A stretch of 64,000 bases of DNA from Chrysoporthe austroafricana. Taxonomy: Eukaryota > Ascomycota > Sordariomycetes > Diaporthales > Cryphonectriaceae. Below, piece after piece: positions 13,328 through 26,504 of the stretch (position 1 is the stretch's first letter; each line of letters starts with the position of its first letter). The stretch covers positions 62,001-126,000 of the forward strand of contig JYIP02000006.1 of the NCBI GenBank assembly GCA_001051155.2, given 5' to 3'. The notes beneath the pieces are model-generated. The model was not told where the DNA came from. It did not search any database and saw nothing but the letters and a program-made list of their open reading frames with translations. The position numbers were made by a program, and so were the translations under genes.

Positions 13328-13740
13328 TATTATAAACGCTGCAATAGATCCTAAAATATACTGTAAAGTTAAAGGGTTTATGCTAATAAGAGCGGTACTA
13401 AATACGGGTCTTGAGCTTTAGGACGGGTTCATTTATATATTGCAATATTCATAAGCCAATGCGGCTATCAATAGTAAAGTCCAATTAATACTTAGATTAA
13501 TAACTGAAAAACTATCTATTTATCCGGCTAGTAATTCTCTTAGCCTTATATATCTAGTCCTTTAATCCTTGGCTTATAATTGTTTACTGGAATTCGCTGC
13601 TGCTTACCGAATCCCGGTAAGCTAGGCTGAGCCTTAATAACCCTAACCCTAGGTTACATAATCTTTGTAAGGTATGCCTCCCTATTATCTGGCTTGGGTT
13701 CTGTTTGGGGTTTCTTTCGTTTGCACGTTGGTTTATAACA
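13328..13740 (-). repeat. Element A 5' LTR (right, complete)
   Basis: 413 bp, TATTATAAAC...GTTTATAACA. It is followed directly by a second, truncated LTR. Carries the telomere-like stretch AACCCTAACCCTAGG (about 13639-13653). Confidence 0.85.
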
Positions 13741-14099
13741 TCTAATAAGAGCGGTGCTAAGTACGGGTCTTGAGCTTCAGGACGGGTTTATTTATGTATC
13801 GCAATGTTTATAAGCCAATGCGGCTATTAATAATAGGGTCCAATTGATACTTAAATTGACAACTGAAGAACTATCTATCTATCCGGCTGGTAATTCTCCC
13901 AGCCTTATATATCTAGTCTTTCAGTCCCTGGCTTATGGTTGCTTACTGGAACTCGCTACTGCTTACCGAGTCCCGGTAAGCTAGGCTAAGCCCTAATAAC
14001 CCTAACCCTAGGTTACGTAATCTTTGCGGGGTATGCCTTCCCATTGTCTGGCCTGGGTTCTGTTTGGGGTTTCTTTCGTTTGCACGTTGGTTTATAACA
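13741..14099 (-). repeat. Extra truncated LTR at the right end of A
   Basis: 358 bp equivalent to LTR positions 56-413 and ending GTTTATAACA, so it lacks only the first 55 bp. It abuts the complete LTR directly. The target duplication ATTCT lies after it, not before, so it belongs to this insertion. It is visibly less AT-mutated than the other LTR copies. Confidence 0.8.
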
Positions 14100-14104
14100 A
14101 TTCT

Positions 14105-14644
14105 GCTATTTATTTCTTATCCGAATTGCTAAAAGCTTCTTTAATAGCTTTTTTAAAGCTAATAAAAGAATTAAAAATCTTCTTAATTTTAGCTTTATAA
14201 TTATTAAAGTAATTACAAAATGCTAATTCATATTAAACTAAAATATTGCTTTCTAAATAAATACTTGCAAAGATAATTTTGCTTTTTTCAATAAAGAATT
14301 AAATATAATTATATATAAAATAAGCTTTATATTAAATAATAAAAAACTAGAATATCCTTTTTAATGCTTGCCCGGTTATTAGCTAAAAGTAACGGTATTA
14401 TATTCAAAGAATTTATAATAAATAAACCGTATATCGATAGCGAATTTACCCGGTAATTTTATAATAAATTTACCGTTAAGTTTACAGGGAATTTACGGGT
14501 GAATTTAAGGTAAATTTACTATTGGAATTACGTATAAATTTAAATAAGTTTCGGACTTTTATCCTTTAATATATACGGGAAGAATATCTTTCTTTTATAT
14601 ATTAATAAAGTATTATTACTTTTATTTCTTTTATAAAAAATAAG
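14105..14644. other. AT-rich segment between elements A and C
   Basis: No gene recognised. 14435-14535 holds loosely repeated AATTTACCG/GAATTTACGG units. It may be interior of the older element (E) into which C inserted, but I cannot align it with certainty. Confidence 0.4.
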
Positions 14645-15083
14645 TATTGTAAACGCTGCAGCAATCCTGAAATATACTATAAGGTTAAAAGGTTTATGCT
14701 AGCAAGAGCGGTATTAAATATAATCTTGAATACTGAAATATATTTATTAAATATCGCAATATTTACAAATCTTAAGCAATTATTAATAGCGGGGTCCAAT
14801 TAATACTTAAATTGATAACTGAAAAGTTATTATTATTTATTTAATAAATATCTAATCTTTATATATTTAGCTTTTCAGTAATAATCACTTTGCTTATTTA
14901 ATAAGCGCAGCAAGCATATTTACTTTACTTATTTAATAATTCAAGTAATTACTTATAATTCTAACCCTTGCTTATATAAGCATTTGTATAATTATACAAT
15001 TAAGCTTGAAAATCCCAATACTGAATAAGCTGTTCTAAATAGCTTTAATATTATATCCTGATTTTATATATTAATTTATAATA
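14645..15083 (-). repeat. Element C 3' LTR (left)
   Basis: 439 bp, TATTGTAAAC...TTTATAATA. Same length as the partner at 28986-29424. It diverges from the A/B-type LTR in its second half, so C is a different subfamily. Confidence 0.8.
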
Positions 15084-15429
15084 TTATTTCTTATTTTATC
15101 GGTTAATATCTTTATTAATTTCTATAAGTTTCTTTAATTTTTCTCGTTATTTATTATATTTTCTTAATTAAGATATCGAATAGAATTAAGGATTCCTATA
15201 TTTTCAAATTTTATTCTATTCGTTTTGAATATCGTAATTGCTTTATATTTATTATTTTTCAAAATTCTTTTATTATATTATTTTATTCGTTTTATAAGGG
15301 TTATAATATCTTTTCTTATTACATTTCGCCTTAAAATTCCTTATATTACTCGGAATATATATGCTTGAATCGATTATATTATAATATATAGGGTATTTCT
15401 TTATCCGAACTTGCGTATATCGGTAATTA

Positions 15430-15740
15430 GCATTGCAAGCTCGAAAAGGAATTCGAAATTGCTAAAGAGCGCTAGCGGGCGGCAAATACCGAAATTGCCC
15501 GTTTGCGGAAATAGAAGAAATTATAATTTGAAAAGATAATACGGGCAATTCATTATAATTTATCCAATCTGGAAGAACTGGAATGGCTGGAAGCCGAGAA
15601 GGCTGAGAAGGAGCGTTATAAAGCCGAAACTGAGCGTCGTATTGCGGAATTTTTCATTTTTAAGAATCCTTTTCCCGAAAATTTTAATTTTGAAATTGCC
15701 TTATAGCAACTTGGTTCTAAGGTTAATTAATTTGCTATTA
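15430..15740 (+). pseudogene. Antisense coiled-coil ORF of element C
   Basis: Plus-strand reading, opposite to pol. It contains the core NLSNLEELEWLEAEKAEKER and C-terminal KNPFPENFNFE, closely matching the element D copy (1176-1421). Two TAG and one TAA codon interrupt the N-terminal half. This is the best-preserved C-terminal half of the family in the window. Confidence 0.6.
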
Positions 15741-18700
15741 TTTCAGAAATTAAGCCCGAAAATGCAGCCGAATTTTCTAATATTATTTATTTTTCTAATT
15801 AATTAATAAATCTTCTTAACTAATTATTCCTTTATTCTAATACTAAATATTAATTTGTAATAGCGTTTTATTATTTATATTATAAAACTAATTAAATTGC
15901 TTAATTAGGAATGCTTATTTATATTAGTAAATATTTTTTCTAATAAAATTCGATTGCTTATTTCGCATTATCCAAATTTTTAATTAATTCTTAATTATTT
16001 TCGTTCGAATAGTAATCTTTTTATTTGATTAAGTATTCCCTATAGTTTATTAATCCTTAATATTTAAAGATTTGTTCTATTTTGTATTCTAGTTCGTTAT
16101 TTTCTATTTATATTATATTATTTATTTCGGCTATCTTGAATATAAGTTTAAAAAGCGAAATATAAAAGATTAAGTAAATTTTTATTCTATAAGGTAATAC
16201 AAATTCAAAATTAACGTTTAAGATTTTTTTCAAAATTTTAAATAATCCGAATTTCTTATAATCTAGCGAGTAAAAAGGTCTGGTTATTTTAATATATTCT
16301 TTTTATCAAACGAAATAAACTTTATTTCTTTCTTGCAAAATTAATCTTTTAATTCTTTTAGAGTTAGCATATCGGGTTATTTTTCTTTATATAAATTTTA
16401 GTTCTTTTTGCAATTTTTTTTATATTTTCTTAATTTTCTTAATCCGTTTCTTTGCTATTTCCGCATTTATTCTTAGTAATTTATTATAATAAGCTATCGG
16501 GTTATAGCCGTATAATATATAAAGTAGTAACTTTTTTATTATATTTATATTTGCATTATTAAATGCGAATTATATTAAAAGCAATAAGTTAACCTAATTA
16601 TCTTATTCGTAATTTATATAATGCTATAAATATTATTTAATAATCTAATTCGTTCGTTCTATTTGTTTGTCCGTTTATAAATAGAATGCTATGGATATTT
16701 TTTATTATATTCCGAATAATTTCGTAAATAAAATCTAAAAGTTTGATACGAATTTCCTATTTCTATCGGAAATAATTTTTTTGAATATGCTATAATTGGC
16801 TATAATTATTTTTAAGAATATATATGCGAGATCTTCTGCTATGCTGCTTTCTTTATATAGAAAGAAGTAAGTATATTTGCTTAGTTTGCAAATTATTATT
16901 AAAATGCTATCGTATTATACTTTAATTAAAAGTTTTCGTAAAAAAAATAGCTTAATAATAAAGTCTTAGCTAATAGATTGCTAAACCGTTTCTGGAATAA
17001 AAAGTAATTAAAATAATCTATAAAGCTTATAATATTCAATTTTATTTTTCTTATAACTATTGCATTTTCGTAAGATATTTTCAATTCTCTTTCTGAAGCT
17101 TAATAGATTTTAATATCTCTTAATTCTTTCATATATAGCTCTAATTCCTTAATGGCTATATACGGGTATATTATATATATTTTTGATATATTCGTTTTAT
17201 TCTTTCATTATTATATTTTCTAATTTCTTTTCATTATTAAATATTCTAATAATCGTATTAAATTCCTTAACTTTATTTACGAAATTGCTATTTTTATCTT
17301 ATTAAAAAATATTTTATAATTCTTTCGGCTTTATATTTTAATAATTTAATTATTTGCTAAATATATTTGCTTTGCCGTTTTCCGATCTTTTGCAATAAAC
17401 GATTTTTAAATCGAATTATAAAAGAAATTCCGCTTATTTAATTTATCGTTTATTCAAAACTTTCATTATTATAAATATTATTAAGTTTTTATAGTCGGAA
17501 TATATTATAATTTGGTATTTTGTTCCGATTAAGTAATGCTGCTATTTTCCGAATGCTTTTACAATTGCTATTAATTCTTTGTCCGAAATGCTATAATTGA
17601 ATTTCGGACTGCTCAGTTTTTTCGAGAAATTGCTTACGATCCTAAAGCGTCTTTAATCGTTTCGTTAACCGAATTATTTTCTTAATGCATAGTTTAATAT
17701 ATCGGTTTCGATTTTAAATAATTTGTTTGGGTTTGCTTTATAAAATATCGGTTCTAATATTACTCGTTTTTTAATTTTATTGAATATTTCTTACGCTTTT
17801 TATATTTATTTGAATTTTTAGTCTTTTTTTATAAAATCCGTAAAAGAGCGTATAATTCGGCTATAATTCTAAATAAATTGCTAATAAAAGTTAATATAAT
17901 TAAAGAATGCTTTAATTTCTTTTATTTTTTCTAATATAAGCTATTTTTTTATTGCTTGAATTTTATCTTTTTATATATTAATTTTGCTTAATTTTATTAT
18001 ATAGCTAAAATAATTGATTTTTTATTAATAGAAATAGCATTTGCTTGATTTAATTAAGAATTTATTATTTTATAGAATTTGAAATACTTGCTATATATAC
18101 TATTTATAATTTAAAATCTTTTAAATAAATAAAAATATTATTAAAGTAAACAATAATAGTAATATCCAAATATTTGCGGAAGATATTATTAATTATTTCT
18201 TAAAAAGATATAAGCATATTAATTAGCTTAAAGGGTAAAATTATATATTCGAAATATCCGTAACGAGTCCTGAATGCCGTTTTCCAGATATCGTCTTTTT
18301 TGATTCGAATATAATAATATCTTTCCTTAAGATCGAACGTAATAAACCAATTTATTCCGGTCAATCGATTTCGCATTTCCCTTATCAGAAATAAAGGATA
18401 GCAGTTTTTTATTATAATATTATTAAGCTGCTTATAGTTTATACAAAATCGGAATTTATTATTCTTTTTTAATACGAATAAGATTAGATATTTTGCTAGT
18501 AATCGCGATTTCCGTATATAGCCTCTTTTCAGATTTTCATTAATATATTCTTTAAATGCTTTGAATTTCGCTTAATCGAATTTGTAAATAAGATAATTCT
18601 TAAGTTTTATCCTTTCTTTTAATAGGATTTTATAATTAAAAGAGCTGTATTCTGGTAATCCGGTATTGAATTTCCTTTATTATAATTTCTTAAATTCGTA

Positions 18701-19593
18701 ATATTCCTTTAATACGTTTTTAAGTTTTAGTATTAGTCTTTTTTCGTTTTCTGAAATTTAGAAGAATAAAAGGTATTGTTAAATATATTTTCTTTCTATT
18801 GCTTTCTTTTTCCGTCTATATATCCTGGTTTCTAGTAGCCTTGAATGCTTATTATTTATAAGGCCAAATCTCTTTTCGTAATCTTCTTATACTTGCTATA
18901 CTAGAAGCTGAATCTCTTTATAATTCTATAGTTTATATAGTTTCGTAATGCTTTATACCGGATTAGCTTTTTGCTAATCGCTAATTGCTTAAATTCTCAG
19001 TTTATCCTTAATTTGTATTTGTAAGTTCGAAATATCCGTAATCTTTCCTTATTATTTGGCAAGTGCTTTTGCTTTAAAAGTATATTTAAGCTTATTTAAG
19101 CGTATGCTTTTGCTGCTATCCTTAATAATTAGGACTTTCCTTTCTCTATTAATTGCAATCTTTTTAATAAATATAGCTAGTTTTTATAAAATTTGGCTAG
19201 TAATCCAATTGATATAAAAATTATATTCTTTAAGCTAAAGTATTTCTAAAATCAATTTATATTATACCGTATCCGTAATATCGAAAATAGTATTTATTAT
19301 AAGGCTTTAAATCGAAATAAGTAAGTAATTAATTTCTATATCGATTATATTAAGGTTATATACGACCGCTTTTCCTTTTACAGTATTAAATTTATAAGAA
19401 TTCTTTTTTTGCGTTTAAAGGATTTATTCCTTATTAACGATTTCTAGCAAAATAAAATTTCTTTATATACTATTATCCAATAATACGCCGTAATATTGCC
19501 CGTTAATATATATATCCAAAATAATATATTCTTTTTTATTATTTATAATAGCGTATAAGGACTTTATAATCCTGATCGGCTGCTATCCCTTTA

Positions 19594-20006
19594 TATTATA
19601 AACGCTGCAGTAGATCCTAAGACGTATTGTAAAGTCAAAGGGTTTATGCTAATAAGAGCAGTGCCAAATACAAGTCTTGAGCTTCAGGACGGGTTCACTT
19701 ATATATCGTAATATTTATAAGCCAATACGGCTATTAATAATAAGGTCTAATTGATACTTAAATTGATAATTGAAGAATTATTTATCTATCCGGCTAGTAA
19801 TTTTCCCAGCCTTATATATCTAATCCTTTAATCCCTGGCTTATAATTGCTTACTGGAATTTGCTATTGCTTACCGAATCCCGGTAAGCTAGGCTAAGCCC
19901 TAATAACCTTAATTCTAAGTTACGTAATCTTTGCAAGGTATGCTTTCCCATTATCTAGCCTGGGTTCTGTTTGGGGTTTCTTTCATTTGTATATTAGTTT
20001 ATAATA
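19594..20006 (-). repeat. Element B 3' LTR (left)
   Basis: 413 bp, TATTATAAAC...GTTTATAATA, terminal nucleotides RIP-mutated from TG...CA. Confidence 0.85.
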
Positions 20007-20403
20007 TTATCCCCTTTCTATCGGGTATTGTTCCTAATATTATTCCGTAAATGCCCTTATATAGTAGTCTTTTCTTTACGCTTTCCTAATTAAGATATCC
20101 TATAGAGTTATCAAGTCTTATAATCCCGTATTTATTCTTTCTTCCAAAAGCCTTGCCCGTCTTAAGCGATTTTCATTTATCGAGTCCCGGGAGTACGAAA
20201 TCATGCCTTATTCTTTTTGTCTTGAAAAGGGCTTATCGTATCGTATAGTAGATAGGGTTAAGAGTTGTTCTAACTGTACGAAAAGGGGGCGTTTTTGCAA
20301 TGCCGGATAAGTTTCGTTATCGTCTTGTAAATTTCTTTCTAACCTATTTCCCTTATTTTCCTTCCTGATCTTGCTATAGTATTACGAATTACCGATAAAT
20401 TAT

Positions 20404-20740
20404 CCCGGATCGATAGTTGTAAGGTTGAAGAAAAAAAGCGGCTTTTAAAGCTTTAATCTTGCATAACCGAATCCTTGGTTCGTCTTGCGCAGCTAAAGAA
20501 ATAATGCTGCTTCTTTCAAGAGAAGGGAATAAAGTTAGTAAACCAAAGTCTGGAAAAGGAAAAGCGTAGCCGTATAGCTATCGAGGTGCAAGCAGTAGTT
20601 TCTAAGGAATCCGTAACTGCTATTGCCAATCTTTCTTTTAGTAGTTTTAACTGGAATTCCGTAAATATCAATAATTCTGTAATGGACTAGTCTGGTTTTT
20701 TGGGTAAGGCTAGTTCCTGTCCTGAATCCGGGCAATTTTC
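20404..20740 (+). pseudogene. Antisense coiled-coil ORF of element B
   Basis: Plus-strand, opposite to pol. Same helical protein as in A, including an FFQEKGIKLVNQSLEK-type stretch and a C-terminal SGFLGKASSCPESG, with several in-frame stops. See the copies in A, C and D. Confidence 0.5.
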
Positions 20741-22959
20741 TTAAGTAATTCGGGTAAATGGAGCTTTTATAAGCTTATTCCTTTTCGTTATTGTTTGCCC
20801 AAATAATCCGCTAATATTCGGGGTATATTCTGTAGGTTGGATTTGGGTTTTTATAAATTCTCATTTGCCGGATAGCTTTTCTATTTAATAAGATATTCGG
20901 GGTCGTAATCTGGTTCGCGATACTTGAAAATTCGTTCGATTTCGTATTCTGGCTCGTTACTTTCGACTTGGATACTTTTGTCTGTTTTGGTTAATTTTGG
21001 TACTAGTTCGAGAAACGAGATATGGAATACCGGATAGATTCTTATTCTATAGGGTAATGCAAGTTCAAAATTAATATCTGAGATTTTCTTTAGGATCTTG
21101 AATAGTCCTAATTTCTTATAATCCAGTAAGTAAAAGGGTCTTATTATTTTAATATAATCTTTCCGTTAAATAAGGTAGACTTTATTTCCTTCTTGTAAGA
21201 TTGGTCTTTCAATTCTTTTGGAATTGGCATATCTTGTTATTCTTTCTTGTACGAACCTTAGTTCCTTCTGGAATTCTTTTTGAACTTTCTTAATTTTTCT
21301 GATTTGTCTGTTTGCAGCTTTTGCATTTATTCTTAATATCTTATCGTAATAGGCTATCGGGTTATAGCTATAGAGTGCGTAGAATAATAATTTTTTCGTT
21401 ATATTTATATCTGTATTATTATATGCAAATTGCGCTAAAAATAAGAAGTCGACTTAGTTATCCTATTCGTAATTTATATAATATTGTAAATATTGCTTAA
21501 TAATTTAATTAGTTCTTTCTGTTTATCCGTCCGTTTATAAGTAGAATGCTATAGACATTTTCTGTTATATTCCGAATAGCTTCGTAAATAAAGTCTAGAA
21601 GTTTGATACGAACTTTCTATCTCTATCGGAAATAATTTCCTTGGGCATGCCGTAATTAGCTATAACCGTTCGGAAAAATGTATATGCGAATTCTTCCGTT
21701 ATGCTGCTTTCTTTATATAATAGGAAGTAAGCATACTTGCTCAGTTTGCAAACTATTATTAGAATGCTATTATATTGTATTTTAATTAAGGGTTTTCGTA
21801 AAAAGGGTAATTTTGTAATAAAGTCCTAGCTAATGGATTGCTAAACCGTTTCCGGAATCGGGAATAGTTAGAATAAGCTATAGGGCTTATAGTATTCAAT
21901 CTTGTTTTTCCTGCAGCTATCGCATTCTTGTAGGATTCTTTCGATTCTTTATCTGAATCCTAACGAGTTCCAGTATTTCTTGATTCTTTCGTAAGTAGCT
22001 CTGATTCTTTAGTAACTATATGCTAGTGCATTATGCATAGTCCTGATATATTCGTCCTGTTTTTCGGGGGTTATATTTTTAGGATTTCTTTCCCGATTCT
22101 CGATTCTGATAATCGTATTGAATTCTCTTGTTTCGTTTATTAGGCTGCTATCTTTATCTTGCCTGAAGATATTCTGCAATTCTTTGGGTTCCGTATCTTA
22201 ATAATCTGATTATTTGCTAAAGGCATCCGCTTTGCCGTTTTCTAATCCCTTGCAATATACGATTTTTAGGTTAAACTGTAAAAGGAATTCTGCCTATTTG
22301 ATTTGTCGTTTATTTAAGATTTTTATTATTATAAACGTTATCAGGTTTTTATAGTTTGAGTATACTATTATCTAGTATTTTGTTCCGATTAAATAGTATT
22401 ATTATTTTTCAAATGCTTTGATAATTGCTATTAGTTCTTTATCCAGGATGCTATAATTGAGTTCTAGGCCATTCAGCTTTTTTGAGAAGTTGCTTATAAT
22501 TCTAAAGCATTTTTGGTTATCTTGCTAGCTTAATTGTTTGCTAAATGCGTAATTTGATATGTCGGTTTTAACCTTAAATGGTTTATTTGGGTCTGTTTCG
22601 CAAAATATAGGTTTTGATATAATTCGTTTTTTAATTTTATCGAATGCTTTTTGTACTTCTTTAGTCTATTCGAATTTGCAATCTTTTTTCGTAAGGTCTG
22701 TAAGTAAGCGTGCGATCTTGCTATAATCTCGAATGAATTGCTAATAGAAGTTGGCATAGCCGAGGAATGCTCTGATTTCCTTAGTCTTTCCTAATATAAG
22801 CCATTTTTCTACTGCTCGAACCTTATCTTTTTGCATGCTGATTTGTCCTAATTCGATAGTATAGCTTAAGTAATCGATTTTCTGCTAATAAAACTGGCAT
22901 TTGCTTAGTTTTATAAGAAATTTATTATCCTATAGCATTTGAAATATTTATCGTACGTA

Positions 22960-23304
22960 TTATTTATATAATGCGAAGTCTTTAGAATAAATAAAGATAT
23001 TATTAAAGTAAACGATAATGATAATATCCAAGTATTCGCGGAAGATATCGTTAATCATTTCTTGGAAAGACGCGAATGCATTAATTAATCCAAAAAGCAA
23101 GATTATATATTCGAAATATCTATAGCGGGTCCTGAATGCTATTTTCCAAATATCGTTTTCTTTAATCCGGATATAGTAATACCTTTTTTTGAGATCTAAT
23201 ATAGTAAACCATTTTGCTCCTGTTAAACGATTTCGCATTTCTCCTATTAATAGTAAGGGATAACGGTTTTTGATTGTAATGTCGTTAAATTGCCGATAAT
23301 CCAT
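22960..23304 (-). pseudogene. Reverse transcriptase fragment of element B
   Basis: A 114-codon open fragment with the Gypsy RT landmarks in order: DYRQFNDITIKNRYPLLLI (block 1), the LTGAKWFTILDLKKRYYYI block (usually F..LDL..GY..I), KIAFRTRYRYFEY, LFGLINAFASFQ (usually PFGLTNAPATFQ) and YFNNIFIYS. The last is the polymerase active-site box, normally Y(L/V)DD. Both catalytic Asp read as Asn, consistent with G-to-A on the coding strand. The fragment is non-functional. Confidence 0.85.
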
Positions 23305-26300
23305 ATAAAGTCGTAATTTGCCGTTTTTCTTTGGAACGAATAGGATTGAATATCCTGCTAATAATCGTAATTTCCGTATATAGCCTTTCTTAAAGTTTTC
23401 GTCAATATATTCTTTGAATGCCTTGAGTTTTGCCTGATCAAGCTTATAGATAGAATAGTTCTGCAGCTTTATCCCTTTTTTCAGTAAGATCTTATAATCG
23501 AAAGGGCTATATTCGGGTAAGCTATTATCGAATCTTCTTTGCTATAGCTTCTTGAATTCGTAATATTCCCGTAATATATTTTTGAGGTCTGGTAATGGGC
23601 CTTTTTCGTTTTCTGCAATCTGTAAGAATATAAGGTATCGCTATGCGTACTTTGCTTTATTAGCTTTTTGTCTTTAAGGTTTTTTTCGTTTCTAGTAGTC
23701 TCGGATATTTGTCGAATGCCGAGCCGAATTGCTTTCTAGCATATTCGTATTATAAGAGCTATATTTCTTTGTAATTCCATAATCCATATTCTCTTATATT
23801 ATTCCGTATTTAACTAAACCTTTATTGGTCGATAGTTACTTGTAGTTTTGGTCCGTCCTTAATTTTCGTTTGGAAGTTCAAAGTGTCCGTAACTTTTCCC
23901 TGTATCGTAGCTTGCTTTCCTGCCTTAAGAATACTTATAAGCTTATTTGAGCGCATTTCGCTTATGCTATTCTTAATAACTAAGTCTTTTCTTCTACTGA
24001 TAATTGCAACCTTTTCAGTAAGTACGGCTTATTCCTATGAAATCTGGCCAGTAGTCCAATCGATTTGAGAATTATATTTTTTAAGCTAAAATATTCCTAA
24101 GATTAACTTATATTATACCGTATCTGTAATATTAAAAGTAACGTTCGTCGTAAGGCTTTGGATCAAAACAAGTAAATAATTAGTCTTTATATCGATTATT
24201 CTTAAGTTATATATAACCGATTTTCTTTCTATAGTATTGAGTTTGTAAGGATTCTTTTTCTGCATTTAAGGAATTCGTTCTTTATTGACAATTTCTGGCA
24301 AGATAAAATTTCCTTATACATTACTGTCCAGTAATGCGTTATATCGTTATCCTTTAATATATATATCCAGAATAATATATTCCTTATTCTTTCTGGTAAT
24401 AGCATATAGGGACCTCTTAGTCCTGATCGGCTATTGTCCTATTATAAGCGATCCTTCCTTTTTAGGGTATTTCGGGCGTTTCTTGCTGCTTATTATGCCA
24501 GCTTCTTTGCTTGGGCATAGCTTCGCTACCGATTCTTCTCAATTTTCTATAGCCTATACTAGTCTTTGGCTTTATCCTGTATATATATAGAGCATGCTAT
24601 TACGTAGCATTGTCCTTATATGGTTTTTCTATCGACATATGCTCGAAAGCAGTTATCCGGTAGCCCAATATATGCGTTATTATTTTCGATATACAGGACC
24701 TTTCTGTATTTTCTTCTCTTTTCCGTAACGGGATGGATTAATTAGTCCTATTCCCTGAATAAGAACTAATCGTATTTGACTTTCTCGCTAAAATGTATCT
24801 GGCAATTATAATAAATACAGCTAATCCAGGCAAATTTATAATAACGAAAGTATGAATAACTGATTTTTCCGTTTTTTTGGAATAGGCATTCGCTATTCTG
24901 AAATGGTATGCTTTGGAAAAGTTCTTTTATCGTAAGCCTATAAATAATATATTTAATTTCCGTATATTTGGATATCCATTTGCTGCAATCTTAGCAATTC
25001 TTTTGCTAGTAATAAGCTATTTCTTCTGATAATTCTTTGTCAGGAACTGGAATTGGTAAGTTATCCGGCTATTTGTCGGGATATACTGATTCCTCGATAA
25101 TATTGCTAGGTATCGGTAATCTTGATCGTATAATGCCAATTTCTTTTTCTATTATACTATTCCATTATCGTTCCAGATAATAGTTTAAGGGGTATTTCCT
25201 TAAATCTTCTTCGCTTTGCGAAAGCTTTTCGCTAGAGCAGTCGGAATCGCTATCCTGGATAATAGTATCGTAAAATGGGCCCTTTTTGCTTATAACGAAT
25301 TGTCGTTTTCCCTGAAGCTTGCGTAGAAACTATCCTGAATTTTCTTTTTCTAAAAGGTACAATATGCAATAATCGTAATAGCAAGCTATCCAGCTAAGAT
25401 TGCTATAATCAGGGTCTGCTATTTGCTTTAATAGAATATTTTTGTTTAGCTAATTGGGTTCTTGCTGCTAAGCGATATTAAGCTATTTCTTTAAAACTGG
25501 CTTCCATTCTCGCTTTTTTCGTTCTTATCGGCAATTGCAAACGATATAACCTTTCTTATCGCAATTATAATAAGTAATCCCTTTTCGTTACTTATATATA
25601 AAGATATCTAGTTCTATAAGCCTAGCATATATAATGCCCGAATAGGTTATATTATTCTTGCCTTTATATTGGAACTTGCGTTTCCCAGTATTTGGCTAAT
25701 ACTGCAAAGTAATACCGTAATTCTTTTGCTATTATTATTATCGTTTATATAATCTATTATCGATTCGGACTGCTTTATTAATAAATTCGCTAAGTTTTTC
25801 AGGTCGGTTTTCTTTATAAAGTTTATTTTTGATTTCTTCTTTAAATCCTATATAATAAGCATCCATGAAAAGTTCGTCTTCGTAATCTAAATAGGTTATA
25901 ATTTGCCGGAACCTAGCCGTATAATCCGAAGCCGAACCGGTTTATCGAAATGCTTCTAGTTGCCGTATTGTAATATATCGTTCATTCGGATCTCTAAAGG
26001 TTTTGACAAGAGCCGATTCGAAATTGGCATAGCATTAGAAGATGCGTTTGGTATTTTCCGAGCGAAATTCTTCACTATTATTCAAATAGTCGCGGAAAAT
26101 TGGCTCCTATTATTGGAAAGCCGTTCTTTCAAAGCGATTTCCTGCGAAATCGATCTTATCGTAAATAGTCCTGAACTGGGGTCCGTAATGCTTGAAATAA
26201 GCCTTAAGTTATATTAAGAAAGCCTGAAAGTTTCCTCGAATGCTTTTGTAAAGGCCGGGTTTATCGAACTTGAAAGCTTTTGCCTATTGGAAAGCGTTAA

Positions 26301-26504
26301 AGCGGATAACCTCATTTTTGACTTTCTCAAGTTATTGGTATAAAGCTATATTCTGTTACTGGAATTGCTCGTTAGTAAGGACGGTTAGTACCTTTTTCTG
26401 AAAGGCCTGGTTACTAGATAAAAACGGAATCTGGGGCGCTATCGTATCCTGGGTATTGCTCAAGGGGTATATACTGGACCGATTTCGAATAAGAATCGTT
26501 AAAA

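Larger units (their letters stand above)
6418..14099 (-). mobile_element. Ty3/Gypsy element A, nearly full length, RIP-decayed
   Basis: Minus-oriented element with matched 413-bp LTRs at 6418-6830 and 13328-13740 and an additional truncated LTR to 14099. Target duplication ATTCT lies at 6413-6417 and 14100-14104, outside the extra LTR. Reading on minus: leader (about 13130-13327), gag with a zinc knuckle near 12362-12420 whose His and last Cys read as Tyr, protease (about 11560-11720), reverse transcriptase (about 9780-10150), RNase H/integrase (about 8330-9300) and an integrase C-terminal/chromodomain stretch at 7675-7935. Stops throughout; dead. Confidence 0.85.

Noticed and set aside
13639..14012. 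Internal telomere or chromosome end
   Set aside because: Only about two CCCTAA units, always at the same place inside LTRs, so part of the element rather than a telomere tract.
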